A stretch of DNA of 64,000 nt. It comes from Rubellimicrobium rubrum (lineage in GTDB: Bacteria > Pseudomonadota > Alphaproteobacteria > Rhodobacterales > Rhodobacteraceae). Shown here in pieces: positions 36,963 to 47,859 of the stretch. Within the stretch, counting starts at the first letter, position 1. Each line of letters opens with the position of its first letter. The notes under the pieces were generated by a model, which made no database searches, had not been told where the DNA came from, and saw nothing but the letters and a program-made list of their open reading frames with translations. The DNA lies in contig NZ_VDFU01000006.1 of NCBI RefSeq assembly GCF_006152115.1, positions 124,001 through 188,000 of the forward strand, written 5' to 3'. A program made the translations under genes and the position numbers.

Positions 36963-37991
36963 ATGAGGAAATCCGTTCTGCTGACGACCGCCATGGTCGC
37001 CTTGGCCGGGTCCATGGCATTCGCCCAGGACGCCCCGACCGTCGGCGTGAGCTGGTCCAACTTCCAGGAAGAGCGCTGGAAGACGGACGAAGCGGCCATC
37101 AAGGCGGCTCTTGAAGCTGTCGGTGCCCAGTATGTTTCGGCGGACGCCCAATCCTCGTCCTCCAAGCAGCTCGCGGACATCGAGTCGCTGATCGCGCAGG
37201 GCGTCGATGCCCTGATCGTTCTGGCGCAGGACACCGCCGCCGTGGTCCCCGCCGTCCAGGCCGCCGCCGATGAAGGCATCCCCGTCATCGCCTATGACCG
37301 CCTAATCGAAGACCCGCGCGCCTTCTACATCACCTTCGACAACGTCGAGGTGGGCCGGATGCAGGCCCGTGCCATCCTCGAGGCCGCGCCCGAAGGCAAC
37401 TATGTCATGATCAAGGGCTCGCCCACCGATCCGAACGCGGACTTCCTGCGTGCCGGACAGCAGGAGGTTCTGCAGGAGGCGATCGACTCCGGCGCGATCA
37501 CTATCGTCGGCGAGGCCTACACGGACCAGTGGCTCCCCGCCAACGCGCAGCGGAACATGGAGCAGATCCTGACCGAGCAGAACAACGAGGTCACAGCAGT
37601 CGTGGCGTCGAACGACGGCACTGCGGGCGGCGTCGTGGCGGCGCTGACGGCCCAGGGGCTTCAGGGCATTCCGGTGTCCGGTCAGGATGCGGACCATGCC
37701 GCGCTGAACCGCGTGGCAGCCGGGACGCAAACCGTGTCCGTCTGGAAGGACGCACGCGAGCTTGGCCGCGTCGCGGGCGAGGTCGCCGTTCAGCTGGCCC
37801 AGGACACCGCACCCGACCAGATCGAAGGCGTTGAGCCGTTCACGACCCCTGGCGGCAACAACGTGAACGCGATTTTCCTCGACCCGCTCCCGATCACGCA
37901 GGAGAACCTGCAGGCCGTCGTGGATGCAGGCTGGATCACGCAGGAAGCCCTCTGCCAAGGCGTGACGGGCGGTCCCGCGCCCTGCAACTGA
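36963..37991 (+). CDS. xylF: D-xylose ABC transporter, periplasmic binding protein
   Basis: A 342-residue periplasmic sugar-binding protein. The signal peptide (1-21) ends AFAQD. The two-lobed type I binding fold shows [25 protein letters not shown] and ASNDGTAGG, as in XylF. A GGGAGAGATCG ribosome-binding site precedes the ATG. A strong hairpin follows the stop and probably gives this gene more message than the membrane components downstream. Confidence 0.95.
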   Translation: MRKSVLLTTAMVALAGSMAFAQDAPTVGVSWSNFQEERWKTDEAAIKAALEAVGAQYVSADAQSSSSKQLADIESLIAQGVDALIVLAQDTAAVVPAVQAAADEGIPVIAYDRLIEDPRAFYITFDNVEVGRMQARAILEAAPEGNYVMIKGSPTDPNADFLRAGQQEVLQEAIDSGAITIVGEAYTDQWLPANAQRNMEQILTEQNNEVTAVVASNDGTAGGVVAALTAQGLQGIPVSGQDADHAALNRVAAGTQTVSVWKDARELGRVAGEVAVQLAQDTAPDQIEGVEPFTTPGGNNVNAIFLDPLPITQENLQAVVDAGWITQEALCQGVTGGPAPCN

Positions 37992-38006
37992 GCACTGTCC
38001 CGACAT

Positions 38007-38034
38007 CGTGGCGCGCCCGAACGGGCGCGCCACG
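38007..38034 (+). repeat. Stable hairpin between xylF and xylH
   Basis: A perfect 13-base GC-rich inverted repeat with almost no loop and no T-run. Such hairpins after binding-protein genes usually protect the upstream message from decay or partly end transcription, raising xylF over xylHG. Confidence 0.75.
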
Positions 38035-38106
38035 CCAAGGGGTTAAGAAAGGCATAGGCCAGCAAAGCCCGGCCAGCCCTGGCGTATGGCCGTGGAGGAC
38101 GACAGC

Positions 38107-39408
38107 ATGAGCGACGTGGCAGGAACCGGGGCGGGCACGACGCCCAAACGCAGCCTGATGGCGCAACTCGAGATCGACACGCGGCTTCTGGGCATGCTCG
38201 GGGCCTTCGCGCTGCTCTGCCTCGTATTCACCGTCGTGACCGGTGGGACCTTCCTCAGCGCCCGCAACATCTTCAACATCACCATCCAGACTGTCTCGGT
38301 CGCCCTCATGGCCACCGGCATGGTCTTCGTGATCGTGACCCGGCACATCGACCTGTCTGTGGGTTCGGTGCTGGCCATGTGCTCGGCCGTCATGGCCGTG
38401 GTCCAGACGCAGTGGCTGCCTCAGGGACTCGGCCTGCCGCTCGGGCACTGGCTGATCGCCCCGGCCGCGATCCTGGCGGGCCTTGCCGTGGGCACCGCGA
38501 TCGGCGCCTTCCATGGCTATCTGGCCGGCTATCAGGGCATCCCGAGCTTCATCGTCACGCTGGGCGGACTCCTTATCTGGCGGAACGTGTCCTGGTACAC
38601 GACCGGGGGCCAGACTGTGGCCCCGCTCGACCGCACGCTCCTGATGTTCGGCGGGTCCGAGGGCACGCTTGGCCCGACCTGGTCCTGGGTCATCGCCATC
38701 CTGGCCTGCGTCGTAGCTGTCGCGGCCATCTGGTCTGCACGGGCCGGCAAGGCGCGACACGGCTTTCCCGTGAAGCCCGTCTGGGCCGAGGCAGCCATGA
38801 CCGCCATCCTCCTTGCCGCAGTGCTGGGCTTCACGGCCATCCTCAACTCCTACCTGATCCCCAGCGCCAAGCTCGAACGCATGTTCGAGGCGCGGGGGGA
38901 AACGATGCCCGAAGGGTTCACCCTAGGGCATGGCCTTCCGATCTCGGTCCTGATCCTGATCGTGGTCGCGGTCGCGATGACGGTGATCGCCCGCAAGACG
39001 CGGCTCGGACGCTACATCTTCGCCACGGGCGGCAACCCCGACGCGGCCGAGCTGTCCGGCATCAACACCCGCTGGCTGACGGTCAAGGTCTTTGCCCTCA
39101 TGGGCTTCCTGTGCGGGCTCTCGGCCCTTGTGGCGCAGGCCCGCCTGCAAAGCCACGCCAACGACATCGGTACCCTGGACGAACTGCGGGTGATCGCTGC
39201 CGCCGTGATCGGCGGCACGGCGCTGGCCGGCGGAATCGGTACGATCTATGGCGCAATCCTCGGCGCCCTCATCATGCAGTCGCTCCAGTCCGGCATGGGC
39301 ATGGTGGGCGTGGACACGCCGTTCCAGAACATCGTGGTCGGCGCCGTCTTGGTCATCGCCGTCTGGATCGACATCATCTACCGCAAGCGTTCGGGAGCCA
39401 TGAAATGA
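38107..39408 (+). CDS. xylH: D-xylose ABC transporter, permease
   Basis: A 433-residue inner-membrane permease of the ribose/xylose family with about ten hydrophobic segments. [17 protein letters not shown] is the family signature, and the C-terminal half has [28 protein letters not shown]. The start at 38107 follows GGAGGACGACAGC; the in-frame ATG at 38086 adds seven residues and lacks this. The stop overlaps the xylG start (ATGA). Confidence 0.95.
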   Translation: MSDVAGTGAGTTPKRSLMAQLEIDTRLLGMLGAFALLCLVFTVVTGGTFLSARNIFNITIQTVSVALMATGMVFVIVTRHIDLSVGSVLAMCSAVMAVVQTQWLPQGLGLPLGHWLIAPAAILAGLAVGTAIGAFHGYLAGYQGIPSFIVTLGGLLIWRNVSWYTTGGQTVAPLDRTLLMFGGSEGTLGPTWSWVIAILACVVAVAAIWSARAGKARHGFPVKPVWAEAAMTAILLAAVLGFTAILNSYLIPSAKLERMFEARGETMPEGFTLGHGLPISVLILIVVAVAMTVIARKTRLGRYIFATGGNPDAAELSGINTRWLTVKVFALMGFLCGLSALVAQARLQSHANDIGTLDELRVIAAAVIGGTALAGGIGTIYGAILGALIMQSLQSGMGMVGVDTPFQNIVVGAVLVIAVWIDIIYRKRSGAMK

Positions 39409-40172
39409 CCGTGAACCGTTCCGGCACCCCGCTTCTGGAGATGCGCGACATCTCCATAGCCTTCGGCGGCGTCCGCGCCGTGGATCATGTCACCGTGGAC
39501 CTTTACCCGGGCGAGGTCGTGGGTCTCCTGGGCCATAACGGCGCAGGCAAGTCGACGCTGATCAAGATCCTGTCGGGGGCCTACAAGGCCGACAGCGGGG
39601 ACATCTTCGTCGAAGGGCGCAAGGTCGAGATCAACAATCCCCGCGACGCCCGGTCCCATAACATCGAGACGATCTATCAGACGCTGGCGCTGGCCGACAA
39701 TTTGGACGCGGCCTCGAACCTGTTTCTCGGGCGCGAGCTGACTACACCTTTCGGACTGGTGGACGACGCCCGGATGGAGGCCGAAACACGGCGGATCATG
39801 GGACGGCTCAACCCCAACTTCCGTAAGTTCGCGGAGCCGGTCAAGGCGCTCTCGGGCGGGCAGCGGCAGTCGGTGGCAATCGCTCGAGCCGTCTATTTCA
39901 ACGCGCGCATCCTGATCATGGACGAACCCACTGCTGCGCTGGGCGTCCACGAGACAGCGATGGTGGCCGAGCTGATCCGCGAGTTGAAGGCGCAGGGCTT
40001 AGGGATCTTCCTGATCAGCCACGACATCCACGACGTCATGGGGCTGTGCGACCGCGTGACGGTTATGAAGAACGGCAAGCTCGTGGGAAGCGAGAGGGTC
40101 GAGGATGTCACCGAAGACGACATTCTTTCCATGATCATCCTGGGCAAGAACCCGCGCCGAGAGGCCGCGTAG
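39405..40172 (+). CDS. xylG: D-xylose ABC transporter, ATP-binding protein (single domain)
   Basis: A 255-residue ATPase with one complete nucleotide-binding domain: Walker [10 protein letters not shown], signature LSGGQRQS, Walker [11 protein letters not shown], and the H-loop ISHD. The E. coli XylG has two such domains in about 510 residues; this one has only one and must act as a homodimer, like the FrcA type. It overlaps xylH by four bases. xylB follows 31 bases later. Confidence 0.93.
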   Translation: MTVNRSGTPLLEMRDISIAFGGVRAVDHVTVDLYPGEVVGLLGHNGAGKSTLIKILSGAYKADSGDIFVEGRKVEINNPRDARSHNIETIYQTLALADNLDAASNLFLGRELTTPFGLVDDARMEAETRRIMGRLNPNFRKFAEPVKALSGGQRQSVAIARAVYFNARILIMDEPTAALGVHETAMVAELIRELKAQGLGIFLISHDIHDVMGLCDRVTVMKNGKLVGSERVEDVTEDDILSMIILGKNPRREAA

Positions 40173-40203
40173 GACGGCACGGTCCAAGAGAAGGAACAAC
40201 ACG

Positions 40204-41643
40204 ATGTATATCGGCCTGGACCTGGGCACCTCCGGGCTCAAGGGTGTGCTGATCGACGAAACGCAGGCGATCCGGGCAGAGGCCACGGCACCGCTCGATG
40301 TCTCGCGTCCCCATGACGGCTGGTCCGAGCAGGATCCTGCCGCCTGGCTCGCCGCCGCTGATCGAGTCATGCAGGATCTGCGGGCTAAGGCCGACCTGTC
40401 GGGCGTGCGAGGGATTGGCCTGTCCGGCCACATGCATGGCGCAACGCTCCTTGATGCCGGACATCAGGTCCTGCGGCCCTGCATCCTGTGGAACGACACC
40501 CGCAGTCACAAGGAGGCCGCGGCGCTGGACGCCGACCCGCGGTTCCGGGCTGTTACCGGAAATATCGTGTTTCCCGGCTTCACCGCTCCCAAGCTGGCCT
40601 GGGTTTGCAACAATGAGCTCGACCTCTTTGCCAAGGTCGCGCTGGTGCTGCTGCCCAAGGATTACCTGAGGCTTTGGCTGACCGGAGAAGCCGTGGCCGA
40701 GATGTCGGACGCGGCCGGGACGTCTTGGCTGGATACCGGACGGCGCGACTGGGACGACGGATTGCTTGAAGCGACCCATCTGACCCGCTCCAACATGCCG
40801 AGGCTGGTGGAAGGGTGCGAGGTGTCCGGTACGCTTCGTCCTGAGCTTGCTTCGCAATGGGGGCTACAGCAAGGCGTGGTCGTGGCCGGGGGCGGGGGCG
40901 ACAACGCCGCCTCGGCCGTCGGCGTCGGCGTCGTGCGGGCAGGGGACGCCTTCGTGTCCTTGGGAACTTCGGGTGTGCTGTTCGCGGCTTCGGATGCTTA
41001 TCAGCCAGACGCTGCCAGCGCCGTTCACACCTTCTGCCATGCCTTGCCCGGAACCTGGCATCAGATGGGGGTCATCCTGGCGGCTGCCGACGCGCTGAAC
41101 TGGTATGCCGGACTCGTGGATCGCAAGGCATCCGATCTGACGGGAGAACTGGGGGACTTGCGTGAGCCGGGGCGGACGCTGTTCCTACCTTATCTGGGCG
41201 GGGAACGGACACCGCATAACGACGCCGCCGTACGCGGCTCCTTCCTTCACCTCGATCACGCCACCGATCGCACCGCGCTGACACGCGCCGTGCTGGAAGG
41301 GATTACGCACGCCTTCCGCGACAGCTTCGACGCGCTTGTCAGCACCGGGACACGAATCGACCGGCTGATCGCCGTCGGTGGCGGATCGCGGTCCGAGTAC
41401 TGGGTCAAGGCCATTGCGACTTCGCTGGGCCTGCCCATCGAGATCCCCGTCGCGGGCGACTTCGGCGGCGCTTTTGGGGCAGCCCGGCTCGGCATGATGG
41501 CTGCCACCGGCGCGGGGGCCGAGATCGCGACGGCCCCCCAGATGGCCCGCACGGTCGATCCCGATCCGACGCTGACCCCGGCCTTCGCCGAGGCTCATGC
41601 CCGCTACCGCGACGCTTACCTGGCCCTCAAGGGCCGCGCCTGA
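40204..41643 (+). CDS. xylB: Xylulokinase
   Basis: Phosphorylates D-xylulose to xylulose 5-phosphate. A 479-residue FGGY-family kinase. The first nucleotide-binding motif is [15 protein letters not shown]; the substrate region [13 protein letters not shown] and the later [15 protein letters not shown] are typical. It acts on the product of xylA in the next position of the same operon. The ribosome-binding site AGAAGGAAC is good. Confidence 0.96.
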   Translation: MYIGLDLGTSGLKGVLIDETQAIRAEATAPLDVSRPHDGWSEQDPAAWLAAADRVMQDLRAKADLSGVRGIGLSGHMHGATLLDAGHQVLRPCILWNDTRSHKEAAALDADPRFRAVTGNIVFPGFTAPKLAWVCNNELDLFAKVALVLLPKDYLRLWLTGEAVAEMSDAAGTSWLDTGRRDWDDGLLEATHLTRSNMPRLVEGCEVSGTLRPELASQWGLQQGVVVAGGGGDNAASAVGVGVVRAGDAFVSLGTSGVLFAASDAYQPDAASAVHTFCHALPGTWHQMGVILAAADALNWYAGLVDRKASDLTGELGDLREPGRTLFLPYLGGERTPHNDAAVRGSFLHLDHATDRTALTRAVLEGITHAFRDSFDALVSTGTRIDRLIAVGGGSRSEYWVKAIATSLGLPIEIPVAGDFGGAFGAARLGMMAATGAGAEIATAPQMARTVDPDPTLTPAFAEAHARYRDAYLALKGRA

Positions 41644-41657
41644 CCAGAGAGGTTATC

Positions 41658-42953
41658 ATGGCTGGTTATTTCGACGGCATTCCCGCGATCCGCTACGAAG
41701 GTCCGGAGACCGATAACGAGTACGCCTTCCGGCACTACAATCCGGACGAGGTCGTGATGGGCAAGACCCTGCGCGATCATCTCCGCTTCTCGGTCGCATG
41801 GTGGCACAGCTTCGCTTGGCCCGGCGGCGACCCGTTCGGCGGGCAAACCTTCGAGCGGCCGTGGTTCGGTGACACCATGGAGCTTGCGAAGCTCAAGGCC
41901 GACGAGGCCTTCGACATGTTCCGCATCCTCCAGGCGCCGTTCTTCTGCTGGCACGACGCCGACATCCGCCCGGAAGGCGAGACCCTGGCCGAGAACCTGT
42001 CCCGGCTCGATGAGATCATCGACCATATCGGACAGCGGATGGAGGGCACGGACATTCAGTGCCTTTGGGGAACGGCCAATCTGTTCTCACATCGCCGTTT
42101 CATGGCCGGCGCCGCGACGAACCCCGACCCCGAGGTGTTCCTGTTCTCGGCGGCGACCGTGAAGGCCTGCCTTGATGCCACCCACAAGCTGAAGGGTGCG
42201 AACTACGTTTTGTGGGGCGGGCGCGAGGGTTACGAGACGCTGCTCAACACCGACTTGAAGCGCGAGCGCCAGCAGGCTGGCCGCTTCCTGAGCATGGTCG
42301 TGGACTACAAGCACAAGATCGGCTTCGAAGGCACCATCCTCATCGAGCCCAAGCCCCAGGAGCCCACCAAGCACCAGTACGACTACGACGTCGCGACGGT
42401 GTACGGTTTCCTCAAGGACTTCGGCCTCGAGAACGAGGTGAAACTCAACGTCGAGCAGGGTCACGCCATCCTTGCCGGGCATTCCTTCGAGCATGAGTTG
42501 GCCCTGGCCGCATCGCTGGGCGTTCTGGGCTCCATCGACATGAACAAGAACGACTACCAGTCCGGCTGGGACACTGATCAGTTTCCGACCAACGTGCCGG
42601 AAATGATGCTGGCCTATTACGAGGTGCTGAAGGCCGGCGGCTTTACCACCGGCGGTACCAACTTCGACGCCAAGGTCCGTCGCCAGTCGCTCGACCCCGA
42701 GGATCTGATCCTTGCCCATGTGGGGGCGATGGATTGCTGCGCCGCCGGCCTCAAGGCGGCGGCCAAAATGCTCGAGGACGGCAAGCTGGAGCAGGCGCGG
42801 AACGAGCGTTATGCCGGCTGGGACCAAGTGCAGGATCTGCTGGGCTCCGATCTTGCCACGCTTCACGAACGGGCTTTGCGGGACAGCGTGAACCCCGAAC
42901 CGCGCTCGGGCCGTCAGGAGCGGCTTGAGAACCTGGTGAACCGCTATCTTTGA
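41658..42953 (+). CDS. xylA: Xylose isomerase
   Basis: Converts D-xylose to D-xylulose. A 431-residue class II enzyme. Metal-binding and catalytic blocks are [12 protein letters not shown] with the catalytic His, [26 protein letters not shown], and [18 protein letters not shown]. It closes the xylF-xylH-xylG-xylB-xylA run. Its product would flow through XylB into the pentose phosphate pathway, including the transketolase at 5.8-7.8 kb. Confidence 0.97.
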   Translation: MAGYFDGIPAIRYEGPETDNEYAFRHYNPDEVVMGKTLRDHLRFSVAWWHSFAWPGGDPFGGQTFERPWFGDTMELAKLKADEAFDMFRILQAPFFCWHDADIRPEGETLAENLSRLDEIIDHIGQRMEGTDIQCLWGTANLFSHRRFMAGAATNPDPEVFLFSAATVKACLDATHKLKGANYVLWGGREGYETLLNTDLKRERQQAGRFLSMVVDYKHKIGFEGTILIEPKPQEPTKHQYDYDVATVYGFLKDFGLENEVKLNVEQGHAILAGHSFEHELALAASLGVLGSIDMNKNDYQSGWDTDQFPTNVPEMMLAYYEVLKAGGFTTGGTNFDAKVRRQSLDPEDLILAHVGAMDCCAAGLKAAAKMLEDGKLEQARNERYAGWDQVQDLLGSDLATLHERALRDSVNPEPRSGRQERLENLVNRYL

Positions 42954-42956
42954 AAG

Positions 42957-42988
42957 GTTCGGGCCCAGCCGCAAGGTTGGGCCCGAAC
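42957..42988. terminator. Terminator hairpin between xylA and the convergent amino acid transporter
   Basis: A perfect 11-base inverted repeat (42957-42967 and 42978-42988) with a 10-base loop, three bases after the xylA stop. There is no strong T-run on the plus strand; on the minus strand it is followed by CTTTC. It can end both converging units. Confidence 0.65.
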
Positions 42989-42998
42989 ACTTGGCGGC

Positions 42999-43730
42999 CT
43001 AGCGGACCCGGCGAAGAAATTCCTGGGTCCGAGGATCGCGCGGGGCATCGAAGATTTGCGACGGCGGACCTTCCTCCACGATACGCCCGCCTTCCATGAA
43101 GATCACGCGATCCGCGATCTCGCGTGCGAACTGCATCTCGTGAGTCACGATCAGCATGGTTTGGCGCTGCTCGGCGATCCGGCGCATCAGATCCAGCACC
43201 TCGCCGACCCATTCCGGGTCCAGCGCCGAGGTCGGTTCGTCGAAGAGGATCAGCGGCGCATTGAGAGCCAGCGCGCGACCGATGCCGACACGCTGCTGCT
43301 GCCCCCCGGACAGGGACGCCGGGTAGGCGTCGGCCTTGTCGCTTAGGCCGATGTCCCGAAGGATCTCATCGGCGCGCGACGTCGCCTCGGCCTTGGGGAT
43401 GCCTTGCACGGTGACCAATGCTTCCGTGATGTTGCCCCGAGCCGTGCGGTTGGCGAACAGCGCATAATTCTGGAATACGAACGCCGTGCGGCGCCGCACG
43501 GCCAGGATCTGCGCCTTGGTGGCTTTGGCGACATCGACGGACAGGTCCCCGATCCGGATCGTGCCCTCGTCCGCGTGGTCCAGGAAATTGATGCAGCGGA
43601 GAAGTGTGGACTTGCCGGTACCAGAGGGACCGATAACCACGATCCGCTCTCCCGGCTGGATCGTCAGGTCGATCCCTCGAAGAACCGGCGTTCCGTTGAA
43701 CGCCTTGACCAGCCCGGTGACCGCGATCAT
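42999..43730 (-). CDS. Polar amino acid ABC transporter, ATP-binding protein
   Basis: A 243-residue ATPase of the HisP/GlnQ type with Walker A GPSGTGKST, Q-loop FQNYALF, signature LSGGQQQRV and Walker B LILFDEPTSALD. ATG at 43730 is the proper start; the frame stays open upstream inside the permease gene and is a shadow there. It overlaps the permease stop by four bases. Confidence 0.94.
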   Translation of the reverse strand: MIAVTGLVKAFNGTPVLRGIDLTIQPGERIVVIGPSGTGKSTLLRCINFLDHADEGTIRIGDLSVDVAKATKAQILAVRRRTAFVFQNYALFANRTARGNITEALVTVQGIPKAEATSRADEILRDIGLSDKADAYPASLSGGQQQRVGIGRALALNAPLILFDEPTSALDPEWVGEVLDLMRRIAEQRQTMLIVTHEMQFAREIADRVIFMEGGRIVEEGPPSQIFDAPRDPRTQEFLRRVR

Positions 43731-44401
43731 CGCGCGAGAGCCCGGTTCATGCGGACCTCGAGCCAGCGCTGCACGACAGACAGCGCCTCCACGACGACCC
43801 AATAGAAGATGGCGACCAGCAGGAAGGCCTCGAAGTAGCGGAAGCTGCTGGCGGCCTCCTTCTGTGCGGCGCCCATCATCTCGGTTACCCCCAGCGTGAA
43901 GGCTAGGGACGTGCCCTTGATCATGTCGATGAAGTAGTTGAGCAGTGTCGGCGCAGCGATGCGGGCCGCCTGGGGCAGGATGATCCGGCGCATCGCCTGG
44001 ACCTGGGTCATGCCGACGGCCTGGGTCGCCTCCCACTGACTCCGGTCCACGCCCAGGATTGCTGCCCGGATGCTTTCGGCCATGTAGGCCGAGAAGTGCA
44101 GCGTCAGGCCCGCAATAGCTGCCTGGACGCCATTGATGGCACTGAAGGCCGGCATCAGTTGCGGCAGGCCGTAGTAAAAAAGGAAGAGCTGGACCAGAAG
44201 CGGCGTGCCCCGGAAGAAGCTGATGAAAAACTGTACGATCTGGTTCAAGATCCGGACCCGAGCGACGCGGATCATCGCTAGGATCAAGGCCAGAACCAGC
44301 GCCAGCACCATGGCAGCCAAAGCCATTCCGAGGGTCAGGGGAAGGTACCGCAGCAGGATGGGCACGAGGCCCATCATGTAGTCGAGGTCTAGCGCCTCCA
44401 T
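43727..44401 (-). CDS. Polar amino acid ABC transporter, permease
   Basis: A 224-residue inner-membrane permease of the HisM/QM type. Hydrophobic segments and the EAA-loop region with AVGMTQVQAMRRIILPQAARIA are visible, and FRGTPLLVQLFLFYYGLP is the usual family block. ATG at 44401 lies five bases after the binding-protein stop. Only one permease gene is present, so it would act as a homodimer. Confidence 0.93.
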   Translation of the reverse strand: MEALDLDYMMGLVPILLRYLPLTLGMALAAMVLALVLALILAMIRVARVRILNQIVQFFISFFRGTPLLVQLFLFYYGLPQLMPAFSAINGVQAAIAGLTLHFSAYMAESIRAAILGVDRSQWEATQAVGMTQVQAMRRIILPQAARIAAPTLLNYFIDMIKGTSLAFTLGVTEMMGAAQKEAASSFRYFEAFLLVAIFYWVVVEALSVVQRWLEVRMNRALAR

Positions 44402-44405
44402 CACG

Positions 44406-45206
44406 TCACTCAGTCGCCACAGCCTCGGCCCCACTCGACTCGGCGCTTTCGGTGCCCGAGGTGGTCACGTCGATCCCGAGCCACTTTTCGGAGATGTCCC
44501 GAAGGGTGCCATTCTCTTTCAACGTGGTGATCGCCGCATCAACCTCGTCCCGCAGGGCGCGGCCTTCGTCATCGTCTCGGAACGGCAGGGCGTTCTGGAT
44601 TTCGCTGAACGGGTCGCCGGAGAGTTGGAGCGGCAGTTCGCTTTCCTGGATCGTCACGGCCGAAGACACGCGGTCCATGACAAAGGCATCCACCCGGCCA
44701 AGCGCCACATCCTGTTCGAGGTTGCTCTCGTAGGTACGGATGTCGATCTCGCTGGCAAAAGGCAGTTCGCGAAGAAGCTGCTCGAAATTCGATCCCAGGT
44801 TGACCGCGACCGAGCGGCCCCGAAGGTCATCCACCCCGTTGATCTCGGCGTTGCCCTCGCGGACAACCACTTGGGCGCCGTCGATGACATAGGGCTGTGT
44901 GAAGATGAACGCCTCCTCGCGCTCCGGCGTGATGGTGATCTGATTCGCCACCGTATCGATCCGGCCCGAGTCCAAGGCTCCGATCAGGCCCGAGAACGAC
45001 ATGGTCACAAAGTTGACCGGACGCCCGATCTCTTCGCCGACCGCATTCATGAAGTCGACTTCGAAGCCCTGAAGCACGTCCTGCTCAACAAAAGTGAAAG
45101 GGAAGTAGCCTCCCGACATGCCGACGTCGATGGGCTCGACCTCCTGTGCCTGTGCACCCATGGCGGCGATCGCAGCGATGGTGATAAGCCCGGGCAGCTT
45201 GGACAT
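44406..45206 (-). CDS. Polar amino acid ABC transporter, periplasmic binding protein (cystine-like)
   Basis: A 266-residue exported binding protein. The signal peptide (1-20) ends AQAQE. The sequence GGYFPFTFVEQDVLQGFEVDFMNAV and DTVANQITITPERE resembles cystine/FliY-type receptors more than histidine or glutamine ones, but the substrate is not certain. The C-terminal ~15 residues are a Ser/Glu-rich tail. It leads a three-gene operon with the permease and ATPase. Confidence 0.9.
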   Translation of the reverse strand: MSKLPGLITIAAIAAMGAQAQEVEPIDVGMSGGYFPFTFVEQDVLQGFEVDFMNAVGEEIGRPVNFVTMSFSGLIGALDSGRIDTVANQITITPEREEAFIFTQPYVIDGAQVVVREGNAEINGVDDLRGRSVAVNLGSNFEQLLRELPFASEIDIRTYESNLEQDVALGRVDAFVMDRVSSAVTIQESELPLQLSGDPFSEIQNALPFRDDDEGRALRDEVDAAITTLKENGTLRDISEKWLGIDVTTSGTESAESSGAEAVATE

Positions 45207-45472
45207 GGGCGGTCTCCTTGCAAAAGATGTCAGGTCAACGGGAGCCTGCGCACGCAGAACGTCGCGCCGCCAAGGCTGTTCCTCGGGACACAGATACCCC
45301 GCAGACCCGGAACGGCCAGGGGCGGGCGCTTGTCTCCTCGCCTGTGCTGGTCTAAGGTGCCTCTTGCAGAAAAGGTCGCCAAGGGGCGACTTGGAACTCC
45401 GCCCTGATGGCCCCGAGGGCCTCCCGATCCAACAGCGCTGCCGCGCTTTCTTGCCGGACCTGTGCCTGCACC

Positions 45473-47035
45473 ATGACGTACCGACTTCCTGTTGCCCTCC
45501 TTGCCTGCGTCATCTTCGCGGCGTTGTGCGTCGCATTCGTCCTGCTTCGGCCGCTCCTGCCCCTCGACGAGACGCGCTACCTGACGGTCGCATGGGAGAT
45601 GTGGATCGGCGGCTCGAAGCTGGTGCCGCATCTGAACGGCGACCTGTATGGGCACAAGCCGCCCTTCCTCTTCTGGCTCGTCAACATCGTTTGGGCGATC
45701 GGAGGGGTCAGCGAATTGGCTGCGCGTCTCGTGGCTCCGTCCTTCGGTGTATTCTCCGTGGCGTTGACGGCGCTGCTGGCGCGCCAACTCTGGCCCGAGC
45801 AGACGGATCGTGGCGGCAGGGCGGCCCTGATCCTCGCCACCACCGGAGTGTTCCTGCTGTTCGGGTCGGCCACGATGTTCGATGCGATGCTCACGGCGTC
45901 CGTCCTCCTGGCGATGATCGCTCTTTGGCACCTCGTTCACGACGGGCGCGCACGTTGGGCCGTGCTGCTGGGGGCAGCCGTCGCACTTGGAGTTTATGCC
46001 AAGGGTCCCGTCGTGCTGGTCCATGTCGTGCCGACAGCGTTGCTTGCTCCGGTCTGGCGCGACCGGACGACATCACTGCCCTTGGCGCGCTACCTTCTGC
46101 GGCTCGGACAGGCGCTTCTGGTCGCCCTTGGTCTAGTCGCTCTCTGGCTCGTACCGGCGCTCCTCCTCGGAGGAGCGGAGTACCGCGAGGAAGTCCTGTG
46201 GAGGCAGAGCGCCGGGCGCGTGGTTCAGGCCTTCGCGCACCAGAGGCCTTGGTGGTGGTTCCTGGCCGTCCTTCCTATCTATCTCTGGCCTTGGGCGTGG
46301 AGCCCTGCGGCCCTGGCCGCCCTGTCGCCCCGAGCCTTGGCTCGCGAGGAGGGCAGCAGGTTCCTGGTCGTGTGGGCGCTGTCTGCCTTGGTGGCGTTCT
46401 CGTTCATCAGCGGGAAGCAAACTCATTACCTGCTGCCCGAACTCCCAAGCGTCGCTCTCCTTCTGGCAGCGTCGACCCGGGAGGGCTCTCGCGGGTGGCG
46501 GGTGTTCGCTTTCCTGCCTGCTCTATTGCTGTTCGTCCTTGGGCCCGCGCTCGCCTTGGGGGTCATAGGCACGGCCGATTTGCCAGATCTTTCGATGCCC
46601 CTGGTGCCGGTGCTGGCAGCCATGGCCCTTGTCGCGCTGCTCGCTGGGGCGCTCTGGCGTGTGCCGGGACAGGTCGCGGCGACCGCCTTTGTAGCACCCC
46701 TGACGCTCCTGGCTTTCCACGCGCTGGCAGCGACGATCCTCGCGCTGACCCATGATCCCAGCCGGATCGGGCGCATCCTGGCGGCCCACCAAGACGCGGG
46801 GCTCGCCATTCAGGAGGCCGGCTACCACGGTCAGTTCGGCTTTGCGGGCCGCTTGTCCGTGCCGCTGAATGTCGTCCCGCGCCCCGAAGACGTGGCTGCC
46901 TGGGCGGCGGCCCATCCGGGCGGCATCATCGTCAGCGAACATCCTTTGGACGCTCAAGGCTATTCCGTCATCGCTCGGCAACCGTTCCGGGGTGGCGTCT
47001 ATACGATCTATCAGGTCGCCAAGGAGGCCTCATGA
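45473..47035 (+). CDS. ArnT-like membrane glycosyltransferase (family 39/83)
   Basis: A 520-residue polytopic protein. The first periplasmic loop has LDETRYLTVAWEM with the acidic residue typical of the active site, followed by HKPPFLFWLVN. This fits lipid-linked sugar transferases that modify lipid A or other periplasmic acceptors. ATG at 45473 is chosen; the frame opens at 45407 without a membrane helix. It overlaps the next GT2 gene as ATGA, and that protein would make the lipid-linked sugar donor. Confidence 0.87.
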   Translation: MTYRLPVALLACVIFAALCVAFVLLRPLLPLDETRYLTVAWEMWIGGSKLVPHLNGDLYGHKPPFLFWLVNIVWAIGGVSELAARLVAPSFGVFSVALTALLARQLWPEQTDRGGRAALILATTGVFLLFGSATMFDAMLTASVLLAMIALWHLVHDGRARWAVLLGAAVALGVYAKGPVVLVHVVPTALLAPVWRDRTTSLPLARYLLRLGQALLVALGLVALWLVPALLLGGAEYREEVLWRQSAGRVVQAFAHQRPWWWFLAVLPIYLWPWAWSPAALAALSPRALAREEGSRFLVVWALSALVAFSFISGKQTHYLLPELPSVALLLAASTREGSRGWRVFAFLPALLLFVLGPALALGVIGTADLPDLSMPLVPVLAAMALVALLAGALWRVPGQVAATAFVAPLTLLAFHALAATILALTHDPSRIGRILAAHQDAGLAIQEAGYHGQFGFAGRLSVPLNVVPRPEDVAAWAAAHPGGIIVSEHPLDAQGYSVIARQPFRGGVYTIYQVAKEAS

Positions 47036-47859
47036 CGCCGCCCCATGTTTCGGTAGTTCTGCCCGCGAAGGACGAGGAAGGCTGCATCGTCGGGGTCGTG
47101 ACGGCGATCGGCCAGGCGCTCGACGGCATCCCGCACGAGATCATCGTGGTGGATGACGGCTCGGGCGATGCTACCGCCTCGTTGGTTCGTGCGATGATGG
47201 CAGACAGGCCAAACCTGCGCCTCGTGCGCCATGATCGCGCCTGCGGACAGTCCGCCGCGATCCGCTCGGGCGTCATGGCGGCCAAGGGTACGATCATCGC
47301 CACGTTGGACGCGGATGGCCAGAACCCGCCCTCGGAGTTGCCCCGCCTCCTCGAGCCGTTCCTGGGTCCCGACGTGGATCTCAGCCTTGGGCTGGTTCAG
47401 GGGCAGCGCTTGGGACGCCGGGACACATTGTCCCGCAAGATCGCTTCTAAGGCAGCGAACGGCGTACGGGCTGCCCTGCTGGGGGATGGGCTACGGGACA
47501 GTGCCTGTGGAATGAAGGCCTTTCCCAGGGATGTGTTTCGGCGACTGGCCTACTTCGACCATATCCATCGCTTCATGGCAGCCATGGTCCTTCGGGAGGG
47601 TCTGGTCGTCCTGCCGATCGAAGTGGCTCACGAGCCCCGTCGGACCGGGCAGTCCAAGTATGGCAACATAGGTCGGGCCCTGGTGGGGGTGGTGGATCTG
47701 CTGGGCGTGGCCTGGTTGATGCGGCGTCGTCGTCTTTGTACTTCGTGGGAGGTGCGGGAGGACGCCCATCCTTCGACCACATGGTCCCTTCCGCCCTCGG
47801 GCCCAGCGGCCGAGCTTGCAGCTGGGCAACTGGGTTCGGCTCCCCTTGGCGCTGCGTGA
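47032..47859 (+). CDS. GT2 glycosyltransferase, dolichol-phosphate-mannose-synthase type
   Basis: A 275-residue GT-A enzyme. It shows VSVVLPAKDEEGCIVGVV, VVDDGSGD, LDADGQNPPSELPRL and ACGMKAFPRDVFRRL, as in polyprenyl-phosphate sugar synthases. It is coupled to the ArnT-like gene and probably supplies its donor. The last ~45 residues (after the RRRR near residue 232) are Pro/Ser/Ala-rich and unlike the family. A late frameshift or a divergent tail is possible. Confidence 0.85.
   Translation: MTPPHVSVVLPAKDEEGCIVGVVTAIGQALDGIPHEIIVVDDGSGDATASLVRAMMADRPNLRLVRHDRACGQSAAIRSGVMAAKGTIIATLDADGQNPPSELPRLLEPFLGPDVDLSLGLVQGQRLGRRDTLSRKIASKAANGVRAALLGDGLRDSACGMKAFPRDVFRRLAYFDHIHRFMAAMVLREGLVVLPIEVAHEPRRTGQSKYGNIGRALVGVVDLLGVAWLMRRRRLCTSWEVREDAHPSTTWSLPPSGPAAELAAGQLGSAPLGAA

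Noticed and set aside
45118-46755. 545-codon plus-strand frame overlapping the ArnT-like gene in another frame
   Set aside because: The ArnT-like reading has membrane helices and active-site motifs; this frame has only Arg/Ser/Pro-rich sequence and begins inside the opposite-strand binding-protein gene.
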